Program-made: the position numbers and the translations under genes
Assembly (NCBI GenBank): GCA_052035645.1
Contig: JBPOHK010000184.1
Span: 1 to 27,461, forward strand
Length of the DNA stretch: 27,461 nt
Reading direction: 5' to 3'
DNA from: RPQJ01 sp052035645
GTDB lineage: Bacteria > Pseudomonadota > Gammaproteobacteria > Steroidobacterales > Steroidobacteraceae
Shown: in pieces, positions 14,632 to 21,144 of the stretch
Numbering within the stretch: the stretch's first letter is position 1
Layout of the letters: each line of letters opens with the position of its first letter
Notes under the pieces: generated by a model
Databases searched by the model: none
What the model saw: the letters and a program-made list of their open reading frames with translations, nothing else
Told to the model about the DNA's origin: nothing

Positions 14632-15756
14632 GACGACCGACAGCATCTTTTCGCCCGCGAGGTAGCGGCGCAGGTTCTCCTCGACGATCGCGAACCTCAC
14701 CGAGTGGCCCAGGTCCGACGATGCCGAGACGTGCGGCGTCAGGATGACGTTCCGCATCTTCCACAACGGGTGGTCGGCGGGCAGCGGCTCGGGGTCGGTC
14801 ACGTCGAGACCGGCGCCGGCGAGGCGGCCGCTCTCGAGCGCCGCGACGAGGTCCGCCTGCACGACGCTCCGGCCGCGCCCGACGTTGAAGAAATACGCGC
14901 CCGGCTTGCACGCCGCGAAGAACTTCGCGTCGAACATCCCGGTGGTGGCCGGCGTGAGCGGCGTCGTGTTGACGACGAAATCGGCCTCGCCCGCCAGTCG
15001 CCGCAGTTCCGCCGGCAGGCCGACGTAACTCACGAACTCCGGCCCCTCGCGCCCGGTGTTGCGCACGGCGGCGACCTTCATTCCGAGCGCATGCGCGCGC
15101 TTCGCGACCTCGGTACCGATGCCGCCGAGGCCGACGACCAGCAGGGTCTTGCCCTCGAGCGAGACCATCTTGACCGACGCCGGCGGCTCGTCGGACCAGC
15201 GTCCCGCCATGCGCTCGGGTATGAAGAACTCGAGGCCCCGCGAAAACGCCAGCATCATCGCGAGCACGTGTTCGGCCATCACGGGTGCCGCCACCCGCTG
15301 CATGTTGGTCAGCAGGACGTCGCGCTCGCGGAATTCCGGGATCGAGACGCAGCGCTCGACGCCGGCGGAGTAGGACTGCACCCAGCGCAGCTTCTTCCCG
15401 GCCGCGAGCACGGCCGGCGTGCACCAGCCGAGCGACACGTCCGCGTCCTTCGCCAGCTTCGCCGCCTCGTCCGGCGCGGCGGCGACCAGGAACTGCAGCT
15501 TCGGGAAGGCGGCCTGCAGTTCGGCCACCCGTTCCGGGGCCAGCGGGTTGACCAGGACCTTCCGGGGCGGCGACCAGCCCGCGCGCTCGCGGACCGGCGC
15601 CGGCGCCTCGACCAGCCCGAGTTGCCCGATCAGTGCCCGGGTCGAGGTCCCCGGCGGCGGCGCCGCGTCCGCGAACCCGGGACCGACCACGAACGCGGCG
15701 GCGAGACCGGCCCAGAGGGCGATGCGGCGGGCTTGCTGCGGTGCATTGACTGGCAT
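14611..15756 (-). CDS. D-2-hydroxyacid dehydrogenase with N-terminal signal peptide
   Basis: This 381-residue member of the D-isomer-specific 2-hydroxyacid dehydrogenase family reduces 2-oxo acids or oxidises D-2-hydroxy acids. The nucleotide-binding motif GLGGIG is at 209-214, followed by VRNTGR (231-236), whose arginine suggests NADP. The catalytic set is Arg294 (NVGRGRSV), Glu323 (DPEPLP) and His342 (TPHVSA). The unusual part is the first 32 residues: two arginines at 10-11, a hydrophobic Ala/Gly-rich stretch and an ADA cleavage site, which together look like an export signal. ATG 15756 has GGGAG 8 nt upstream and no better internal start with a ribosome-binding site was seen, so the signal appears to be translated. 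Export of a cofactor-bound enzyme would need Tat. The gene stands alone, divergent from the flavin-barrel pair. Confidence 0.85.
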   Translation of the reverse strand: MPVNAPQQARRIALWAGLAAAFVVGPGFADAAPPPGTSTRALIGQLGLVEAPAPVRERAGWSPPRKVLVNPLAPERVAELQAAFPKLQFLVAAAPDEAAKLAKDADVSLGWCTPAVLAAGKKLRWVQSYSAGVERCVSIPEFRERDVLLTNMQRVAAPVMAEHVLAMMLAFSRGLEFFIPERMAGRWSDEPPASVKMVSLEGKTLLVVGLGGIGTEVAKRAHALGMKVAAVRNTGREGPEFVSYVGLPAELRRLAGEADFVVNTTPLTPATTGMFDAKFFAACKPGAYFFNVGRGRSVVQADLVAALESGRLAGAGLDVTDPEPLPADHPLWKMRNVILTPHVSASSDLGHSVRFAIVEENLRRYLAGEKMLSVVDVARGY

Positions 15757-15824
15757 GGCGAACTCCCGGTCGGGCGAGGAAGGGGCTGAACCTACCGGAG
15801 GCCGCTGCGACTGGCCAGAGCGGT

Positions 15825-15854
15825 CTGACGAACGCCCGGCACGGCCGCTATGAT
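15825..15854 (+). promoter_or_regulatory. Candidate sigma-70 promoter for the flavin-barrel/GAF pair
   Basis: CTGACG (15825-15830) and TATGAT (15849-15854) are spaced 18 nt apart and match the consensus at four and five positions. The -10 element ends 7 nt before the ATG at 15862, which predicts transcription starting at the start codon. No Shine-Dalgarno is present. This supports ATG 15862 over the in-frame ATG at 15850, which overlaps the hexamer. Confidence 0.45.
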
Positions 15855-15861
15855 CGGCGCC

Positions 15862-16365
15862 ATGGGGGAGTCCGGCCGATCGCCCGCGTTGATCGACGCC
15901 GACCACGCTGCGTTCATCCAGGGCGGCGTGTCGGTCATCGTCGCCTCGCGCAACCCGTCCCTCGTGGCGGACGTCGTGCGCGGCTGCGGCTGCCGCGTTT
16001 CGCGCGACCGGCGGCGCGTCACCGTGCTGGTCGAGCCGGGGCGGGCGAGCGAACTGCTGGAGGACATCCGCCTCACCGGCACGATCGCCGTGGTGTTCAG
16101 CCAGCCGAGCACCCACCGCACGATCCAGCTCAAGGGCAGCGATGCCGGGATCGTGCCCGTCACGGCCGCCGACCGGCGCGTGGCCGAGCGTCACCTCGGC
16201 GCGTGGGTGCAGGAACTGGTGTCGATCGGCTACACGGCCGAATTCGCGGCCGCCGTCCGCGGCCGTGCCGAACAGGGCCTCGCCGCGATCGCGTTCACTC
16301 CCGTCGCCGCGTTCCAGCAGACGCCGGGGCCCGCGGCCGGGGACCGGCTGGTGGCGGCCTCGTGA
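15862..16365 (+). CDS. PNPOx-like FMN-binding split-barrel protein
   Basis: This 167-residue protein resembles pyridoxamine-phosphate-oxidase-like split barrels. Visible are an entry segment, DADHAAFIQGGVSVIVASRNP (12-32), the central barrel strands RRVTVLVEPGRASELLEDIR (51-70), IAVVFSQPSTHRTIQLKG (75-92), and a helical end, ERHLGAWVQELVSIGY. The IAVVFSQPSTHRTIQLKG string is the segment that contacts flavin phosphate in the family. The catalytic role is unknown; relatives bind FMN, F420 or haem. The start is set at ATG 15862 because a TATGAT hexamer overlaps the earlier ATG at 15850. Its TGA overlaps the GTG of the next gene by 4 nt, so the two proteins are almost certainly made together. The assignment rests on pattern recognition of the fold. 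Confidence 0.65.
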   Translation: MGESGRSPALIDADHAAFIQGGVSVIVASRNPSLVADVVRGCGCRVSRDRRRVTVLVEPGRASELLEDIRLTGTIAVVFSQPSTHRTIQLKGSDAGIVPVTAADRRVAERHLGAWVQELVSIGYTAEFAAAVRGRAEQGLAAIAFTPVAAFQQTPGPAAGDRLVAAS

Positions 16366-17714
16366 CGCCCGCACTCGACGCCATCCGGCCCTGCCTCGAA
16401 GGCGCGATCCCCGCGGTGATCGCCACCTGCGCGCGCGACGGCACGCCGAACGTGTCCTACATTTCCGAGGTTCACTACGTCGACCCGGAGCACGTCGCGC
16501 TGTCGTTCCAGTTCTTCAGCAAGACGCGGCAGAACGTGCTGGAGAACCCGCGCGCCGCCGTGGTCGTGATCCACCCGGAGAGCGGCGCGCAGTACAAGCT
16601 GTCGGTGCAGTACCTGCGAACCGAGGAATCCGGCCCGCTGTTCGAGAGCATGAAGGCCAAGCTCGCGGGCATCGCCTCGCACACCGGCATGGCCGGAGTG
16701 TTCCGCCTGCGCGGCGCCGACGTCTACCGGGTCGACGCGATCGTGCAGGTCTACGGCACGCCGACGCACGCGCTGCCGCCCCGCCTGAACGCGCTGGCCG
16801 CGCTGCGCCACGGCATCCCGCGTCTCGCGGACGCCACCGACCTCGAGACGCAGCTCGACTCGGCGCTCGCCGTGATGCGCGAACAGTTCCGCTTCCCGCA
16901 CGCGATGGTGCTGATGCACGACCCCGCGGTGGGCAAGCTGTACACGGTGGCGAGCGCGGGCTACGAGCAGTCGGGCGTCGGCGCCGAAATCGCGCTCGGC
17001 CGCGGCGTCATCGGCGTGGCGGCCGAGCAGCGCACGCCGATCCGCATCACGCACGCCACCACCGAGTTCGGCTACGGCCGCGCCGCCCGCGAGGCGGCCG
17101 CGCACCACGGCATGGCCGAGCGCCTCGTCGACGAGATCCCCTTCCCCGGCCTCGCCGACTCGCAGAGCCAGATCGCGGTGCCGATCCTCGCCGGCGACCG
17201 GCTGGTGGGCGTGCTGTTCGCGGAGAGCGAGGAGCCGGGCCGCTTCGGCTACGACGAGGAGGACGCACTGGTGCTGCTCGCGAGCCACATCGGGGTCACC
17301 GCCCGGTTCTGCGACGAAGCGGCCGAAGCCGCCGATGCCGGCGTCGCGCCGGCCGCGAAGCCGGTGGCGCCGCAGGGGCAGGCGCTGCGCATCCGGCGCT
17401 ACCGCGAGGACGACAGCATCTTCGTGGACGGGGACTACCTGATCAAGGGCGTGGCCGGCGCGATCCTGTGGCGACTGGTGCGCGGCTACGTCGACGAACG
17501 CCGCACCGACTATTCGAACCGCGAGCTGCGGCTCGACCCGACGCTCGGCCTGCCGGACCTGAGCGAGAACCTCGAGGCGCGCCTGATCCTGCTGCAGCGC
17601 CGGCTGGAGGAGCGCTGTCCCGCGCTGCGCATCGAGAAGACAGGGCGCGGACGGTTCCGCCTGAACGTCAGCCGGCCGCTGGCGCTGTCGGAGCCGCAAC
17701 CCGGGACGCAGTGA
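16362..17714 (+). CDS. PNPOx-GAF-winged-helix-like fusion, putative flavin/redox-sensing regulator
   Basis: This 450-residue multidomain protein has a PNPOx-like split barrel at about 5-135 (IPAVIATCARDGTPNVSYISEV, ALSFQFFSKTRQNVLENPRAAVVV), a GAF domain at about 158-315 (DLETQLDSALAVMREQF, LYTVASAGY, GRGVIGVAAEQRTPIRI, QIAVPILAGDRLVGVLFAES, EDALVLLASHIG), an Ala/Pro linker at 320-340, and a C-terminal 100-residue domain (IFVDGDYLIKGVAGAILWRL, FTNREL-like YSNRELRLDP, IEKTGRGRFRL) that reads like a winged-helix output module. No transmembrane or kinase segment is seen. The combination suggests a cytoplasmic sensor that binds a flavin or small ligand and acts on DNA or a partner. This is inference from domain order. 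GTG 16362 overlaps the stop of the preceding split-barrel gene. The stop codon lies in the loop of a 9-bp hairpin. Confidence 0.75.
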   Translation: MTPALDAIRPCLEGAIPAVIATCARDGTPNVSYISEVHYVDPEHVALSFQFFSKTRQNVLENPRAAVVVIHPESGAQYKLSVQYLRTEESGPLFESMKAKLAGIASHTGMAGVFRLRGADVYRVDAIVQVYGTPTHALPPRLNALAALRHGIPRLADATDLETQLDSALAVMREQFRFPHAMVLMHDPAVGKLYTVASAGYEQSGVGAEIALGRGVIGVAAEQRTPIRITHATTEFGYGRAAREAAAHHGMAERLVDEIPFPGLADSQSQIAVPILAGDRLVGVLFAESEEPGRFGYDEEDALVLLASHIGVTARFCDEAAEAADAGVAPAAKPVAPQGQALRIRRYREDDSIFVDGDYLIKGVAGAILWRLVRGYVDERRTDYSNRELRLDPTLGLPDLSENLEARLILLQRRLEERCPALRIEKTGRGRFRLNVSRPLALSEPQPGTQ

Positions 17715-17723
17715 CGTCCCGGG
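17700..17723 (+). terminator. 9-bp hairpin with the GAF-gene stop codon in the loop
   Basis: Perfect arms CCCGGGACG (17700-17708) and CGTCCCGGG (17715-17723) enclose a 6-nt loop whose last three bases are the TGA. It is the strongest hairpin in the window. There is no downstream T-tract, so it may terminate with Rho or stabilise the mRNA end. Confidence 0.5.
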
Positions 17724-17732
17724 CTGCGGCTG

Positions 17733-17754
17733 GTGAACCGAGGCCGCGGTTCAC
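17733..17754 (-). terminator. 8-bp hairpin at the cytochrome c gene end
   Basis: Perfect arms GTGAACCG (17733-17740) and CGGTTCAC (17747-17754) with a 6-nt loop. The cytochrome c stop codon (complement at 17751-17753) lies within the right arm. It sits 9 bp from the hairpin of the convergent GAF gene. No T-tract is present. Confidence 0.45.
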
Positions 17755-18251
17755 TTCGCGTTGGCGGCCGCCTTCTGGTCCGTGACCGGCACGAACACGA
17801 AGTACGGCGTGTTCACGGGGCCGCCCGGCGCGACGTAGGCCGGCACGGCCACGCCCGGATCGCCGAGGCTCCTCACGTACGCGTAGACCGCCTTCAGGTC
17901 GTCGTCGGTCATGCGCGCGAGGTTGAACCACGGCATCGGCGGCAGGCGCTGTGCCCGCGCGTGCAGCAGCCACTGGTCCTCGGTGAGCCGGCTCATCACC
18001 AGCCTCAGGTTCGCGGGATACGTCGTGCCCCACGGACCCTGGTAGCCGACCGGCTGGCCGAGCAGCCACTGGCTCTCGGGCACCTTCGCGTCGTTCTGCA
18101 GGTAGCCTGCCGTGTGGCAGTCGTTGCAGCCGCCGATGGTGACGAGGTAGCGGCCGCGCGCGACCTGCGCCGGCTCGGCCGCGCCGGCCACCGTCGACAC
18201 CAGCAGGACCCAGGTCCAGGCGATGGCCCCGAGGACGATTCGAGATTTCAT
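17751..18251 (-). CDS. Periplasmic monohaem cytochrome c
   Basis: This is a 166-residue secreted c-type cytochrome. A Sec signal peptide (MKSRIV start, hydrophobic 6-22, AGA-A cleavage near 25) precedes the haem-attachment motif CNDCH (Cys42, Cys45, His46). The likely sixth ligand is Met106 in RLPPMPWF. The strings GQPVGYQGPWGTTYPANLRL and LKAVYAYVRSLG resemble cytochromes c that accept electrons in quinoprotein dehydrogenase systems, but no such dehydrogenase is in the window. The function is therefore periplasmic electron transfer with unknown donor and acceptor. ATG 18251 has GGGAG upstream. An AT-rich palindromic region 80-90 nt upstream may control it. The gene faces the GAF-domain gene. 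Confidence 0.85.
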   Translation of the reverse strand: MKSRIVLGAIAWTWVLLVSTVAGAAEPAQVARGRYLVTIGGCNDCHTAGYLQNDAKVPESQWLLGQPVGYQGPWGTTYPANLRLVMSRLTEDQWLLHARAQRLPPMPWFNLARMTDDDLKAVYAYVRSLGDPGVAVPAYVAPGGPVNTPYFVFVPVTDQKAAANAK

Positions 18252-18314
18252 GACGTTCCACTCCCATCCGTGTTTGCGATGGGCGGGAGTCTGGACGCGC
18301 GCGGCCCCGGGGCG

Positions 18315-18356
18315 TTAGTACGAAACCCCTAGGAAAATCCTAACTTTTTGCTAAGC
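18315..18356 (-). promoter_or_regulatory. AT-rich palindromic control region upstream of the cytochrome c gene
   Basis: A perfect dyad TAGGA-AAA-TCCTA (18330-18342) lies in a locally AT-rich patch, flanked by TTAG (18315-18318) and CTAA (18351-18354). It is 79-91 nt upstream of the cytochrome c start and beyond the end of frdB. It stands out sharply from the surrounding GC-rich DNA and looks like a binding site for a dimeric regulator. The regulator is unknown. Confidence 0.45.
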
Positions 18357-18391
18357 GCGACGAGTCGTTGCGGCCCGTCGACGAAGCGAGG

Positions 18392-19165
18392 TCAGGAAAC
18401 GCCGGCCTTGGCCATCTTCCGGCGCAGGAACGCGATCTGCGTCTGCAGCGGCAACTGCTTCGGGCACACGTCCTGGCAGCCGAGCAGCGTCATGCAGCCG
18501 AACACGCCGTCGTCGTTGCCGACCAGCTCGTACATGTCGGCGTCCGTGCGCGTGTCGCGCGGGTCGAGCGAGAAGCGGGCGATCTTGTTGAGGCCCACGG
18601 CGCCGACGAAGTCCTCGCGCATGCGCGCCGTGCCGCAGGCCGCGACGCAGCAGCCGCACTCCACGCAGCGGTCGAGCTCGTAGATCTTGTCGGCGAGGTC
18701 CGGGTCCATCGCCTGCTCGATGCGGCGCAGGTCGACCTCGTTGCCGAGCGAGTGCACCCAGGTCTCGAGGCGCTCGCTCATGCCGCGCATCCACTTGCCC
18801 GAGTTCACCGACAGGTCGGAGATCAGCTCGAACACCGGCAGCGGCGCGAGCGAGATGTCGGCGGGCAGGTCCTGCGTGAGCGTGCGGCAGGCCAGCTTCG
18901 GCCGGCCGTTCACCACCATCGCGCAGCTGCCGCAGATGCCGGCGCGGCAGACGAAGTCGAACGACAGCGACGCGTCCATCTGCTCGCGGATCTCGTTGAG
19001 CGCGATGAACAGCGTCATGCCCGCCGCTTCCTCGATCTCGAAGGTCTGGAAGTGCGGGACGCTCTCGGGATTGCGCGGGTCGTGGCGCAGGATGTGGAAG
19101 CGCAGCTTCCTGAGCGGCGCGTTCGACACGGGCGGCGCGACGGGGGCGGTGTGGTCCTGGCTCAT
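18392..19165 (-). CDS. frdB: Fumarate reductase/succinate dehydrogenase iron-sulfur subunit
   Basis: This 257-residue Fe-S subunit passes electrons between the flavoprotein and the cytochrome b. The [2Fe-2S] ligands are Cys73, Cys78, Cys81 and Cys93 (CRAGICGSC and LACRT). The [4Fe-4S] ligands are Cys167, Cys170, Cys173 and Cys234. The [3Fe-4S] ligands are Cys177, Cys224 and Cys230 (CVECGCCVAAC, GCMTLLGCQDVCP). As I recall the Wolinella succinogenes FrdB numbering, all eleven ligands lie at a constant offset of +16, so the subunit is colinear with that enzyme. ATG 19165 overlaps the frdA stop by 4 nt (ATGA). It is the last gene of frdCAB. Whether the complex runs as fumarate reductase or succinate dehydrogenase in vivo is not decided by this subunit. 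Confidence 0.93.
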   Translation of the reverse strand: MSQDHTAPVAPPVSNAPLRKLRFHILRHDPRNPESVPHFQTFEIEEAAGMTLFIALNEIREQMDASLSFDFVCRAGICGSCAMVVNGRPKLACRTLTQDLPADISLAPLPVFELISDLSVNSGKWMRGMSERLETWVHSLGNEVDLRRIEQAMDPDLADKIYELDRCVECGCCVAACGTARMREDFVGAVGLNKIARFSLDPRDTRTDADMYELVGNDDGVFGCMTLLGCQDVCPKQLPLQTQIAFLRRKMAKAGVS

Positions 19166-21144
19166 GGCAGTCTCTCGTCGATGCGCTCGTTGAGGCCGCG
19201 GAAGCGCTCCGGCAGCAGGTGCCGGTAGGGCATCAGCTCGTGCTGGACGGCATGCCGGTCGGCGCCGGCCAGCTTCTCGCGTACCTCGGCGACCTGCGCC
19301 GCACGGCGCGGCGTGTCGGGGTGGTCCACGTAGTCCTTGTTGCCGTAGCCGCGCCAGCCCGGCGGCAGCTCCATCGACAGCACGTCGAGCGGCTCGTAGT
19401 GCAGGCAGGGCAGCAGGTCGTTCGGCCGGTCCCACGAGGCCAGCGTGCGGCGCAGCCAGTGCGCGTCGTCGCGCCGCGGATAGTCCTCGCGGAAGTGCGC
19501 GCCGCGGCTCTCGGTGCGCGCCAGCGCCCCGGTGGCCATGCACAGCGCGACCTTGAGCATCTTCTGGACGCGGTAGGCGGTGACGAGCTCGGGATTCGGG
19601 CCGTCGACGTGGTAGCGCAGGCCGATGTGCCGGCTGCGCTCGAGCAGCTCCTGCAGCTTGTGGACGGCCTCCTCGAGATCCTTGCCGGTGCGGAAGATGC
19701 CGACCTTGTCGGTCATGACCTGCTGCATCTCGATCTTGATCGCGTCCGCGCGCTCGGTGCCCTTCGACTGGAGCAGCGCGTCGAGCCTGGCGCGCTCGGC
19801 TTCCACCGCCTCGCGGATCAGCGCGGTCGGGATGCTGATCTCGCTCTTCGGGCTCTCGAGGAAGTCGGCGATGAACTCGCCGACGATCATGCCGGCCACC
19901 ACCGTCTCGGCCACGGAGTTGCCGCCGAGGCGGTTGAAGCCGTGCATGTCCCAGCACGCGGCCTCGCCCGCCGCGAACAGGCCCTTCAGGTCGGGGCTCT
20001 CGCCGGTGGGCTTGGTGCGCACGCCACCCATCGTGTAGTGCTGCGCCGGGCGCACCGGGATCCACTGCTCGGCCGGGTCGACGCCGAGGAAGTACTGGCA
20101 GATCTCCTTGACCTCGCGCAGGTTCTTCTCGATGTGCGCGCGCCCGAGCAGGGTGATGTCGAGCCACAGGTGCTCGCCGAAGCGCGACTGCACGCCGTGG
20201 CCGGCGCGGATGTGCTGCTCCATGCGGCGCGAGACGACGTCGCGCGAAGCCAGTTCCTTCTTCTCCGGCTCGTAATCCGGCATGAACCGCTTGCCCTGCG
20301 CGTCGCGCAGCAGGCCGCCGTCGCCGCGGCAGCCCTCGGTGACGAGGATGCCGGCCGGGAAGATGCCCGTCGGGTGGAACTGGACCGCCTCCATGTTGCC
20401 GAGCTTCGCCACCCCGGTCTCGAGGGCCAGCGCCGAGCCGATGCCCTCGCAGATCACCGCATTGGTCGTGACGCGGTAGACGCGCCCGGCACCACCCGTC
20501 GCGATCGCGGTCGCTTTGGCGACGTACGCGACAAGATCGCCGGAGATCAGGTCACGAACCACCGCGCCGTAGCAGCGGTGGCCGTCGTGGATCAGGGCCA
20601 CGGCCTCGGTCCGCTCGTGGACCGGGATCTGCTGGGCGATGGCCTGGTCGCTGACGGCGAACAGCATGGCGTGGCCGGTGCCGTCCGAGACGTAGCAGGT
20701 ACGCCACTTCTTGGTGCCGCCGAAGTCGCGCTGGGCCACCAGGCCGTGGGCCTCGGCCCGCTCGGTGATGGTGACCTTCTCGCTGTTGATGATGACCTCG
20801 CGGTCGCCCTGGCGGACCCGGCTCCAGGGCACGCCCCAGGCGGCCAGCTCGCGCACGGCCTTCGGCGCCGTGTTCACGAACATGCGCACGACCTGCTGGT
20901 CGGCGCCCCAGTCGCTGCCCTTGACCGTGTCCTCGAAGTGGACGTCCTCGTTGTCGCCCTGCCCCTTGATCACGTTGCCGAGGCTGGCCTGCATGCCGCC
21001 CTGGGCGGCCGCCGAGTGCGAGCGCTTGGGCGGGACCAGCGACAGGATGATCGCGTCGTGGCCGCGGCGCTTGGCGCCGATGGCCATGCGCAGGCCCGCG
21101 AGGCCGCCGCCGATCACCAGCAGGTCGGTGTAGATCACTTTCAT
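19162..21144 (-). CDS. frdA: Fumarate reductase/succinate dehydrogenase flavoprotein subunit
   Basis: This 660-residue catalytic subunit interconverts fumarate and succinate on the cytoplasmic side. The N-terminal FAD-binding fold starts at once (DLLVIGGGLAGLRMAIGAK). The covalent FAD ligand is His43 in RSHSAAAQGGMQASLGN, the same residue number as in Wolinella FrdA as I recall it. Further signatures are QFHPTGIFPAGILVTEGCRG, ASRDVVSRRM with the catalytic arginine, HYTMGGVRT and GLFAAGEAACWDMHGFNRLG. Length matches the roughly 656-residue Wolinella-type subunit better than the shorter E. coli ones. ATG 21144 overlaps the frdC stop by 4 nt, and frdB overlaps its end likewise, so the three subunits are translationally coupled. 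No Tat signal is present, as expected for a cytoplasm-facing QFR. Confidence 0.94.
   Translation of the reverse strand: MKVIYTDLLVIGGGLAGLRMAIGAKRRGHDAIILSLVPPKRSHSAAAQGGMQASLGNVIKGQGDNEDVHFEDTVKGSDWGADQQVVRMFVNTAPKAVRELAAWGVPWSRVRQGDREVIINSEKVTITERAEAHGLVAQRDFGGTKKWRTCYVSDGTGHAMLFAVSDQAIAQQIPVHERTEAVALIHDGHRCYGAVVRDLISGDLVAYVAKATAIATGGAGRVYRVTTNAVICEGIGSALALETGVAKLGNMEAVQFHPTGIFPAGILVTEGCRGDGGLLRDAQGKRFMPDYEPEKKELASRDVVSRRMEQHIRAGHGVQSRFGEHLWLDITLLGRAHIEKNLREVKEICQYFLGVDPAEQWIPVRPAQHYTMGGVRTKPTGESPDLKGLFAAGEAACWDMHGFNRLGGNSVAETVVAGMIVGEFIADFLESPKSEISIPTALIREAVEAERARLDALLQSKGTERADAIKIEMQQVMTDKVGIFRTGKDLEEAVHKLQELLERSRHIGLRYHVDGPNPELVTAYRVQKMLKVALCMATGALARTESRGAHFREDYPRRDDAHWLRRTLASWDRPNDLLPCLHYEPLDVLSMELPPGWRGYGNKDYVDHPDTPRRAAQVAEVREKLAGADRHAVQHELMPYRHLLPERFRGLNERIDERLP

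Noticed and set aside
18341..18356. T-run CTTTTTG as an intrinsic terminator
   Set aside because: The T-run is on the plus strand, where no gene ends; both neighbouring genes are on the minus strand and would see an A-run. It fits a control region better.
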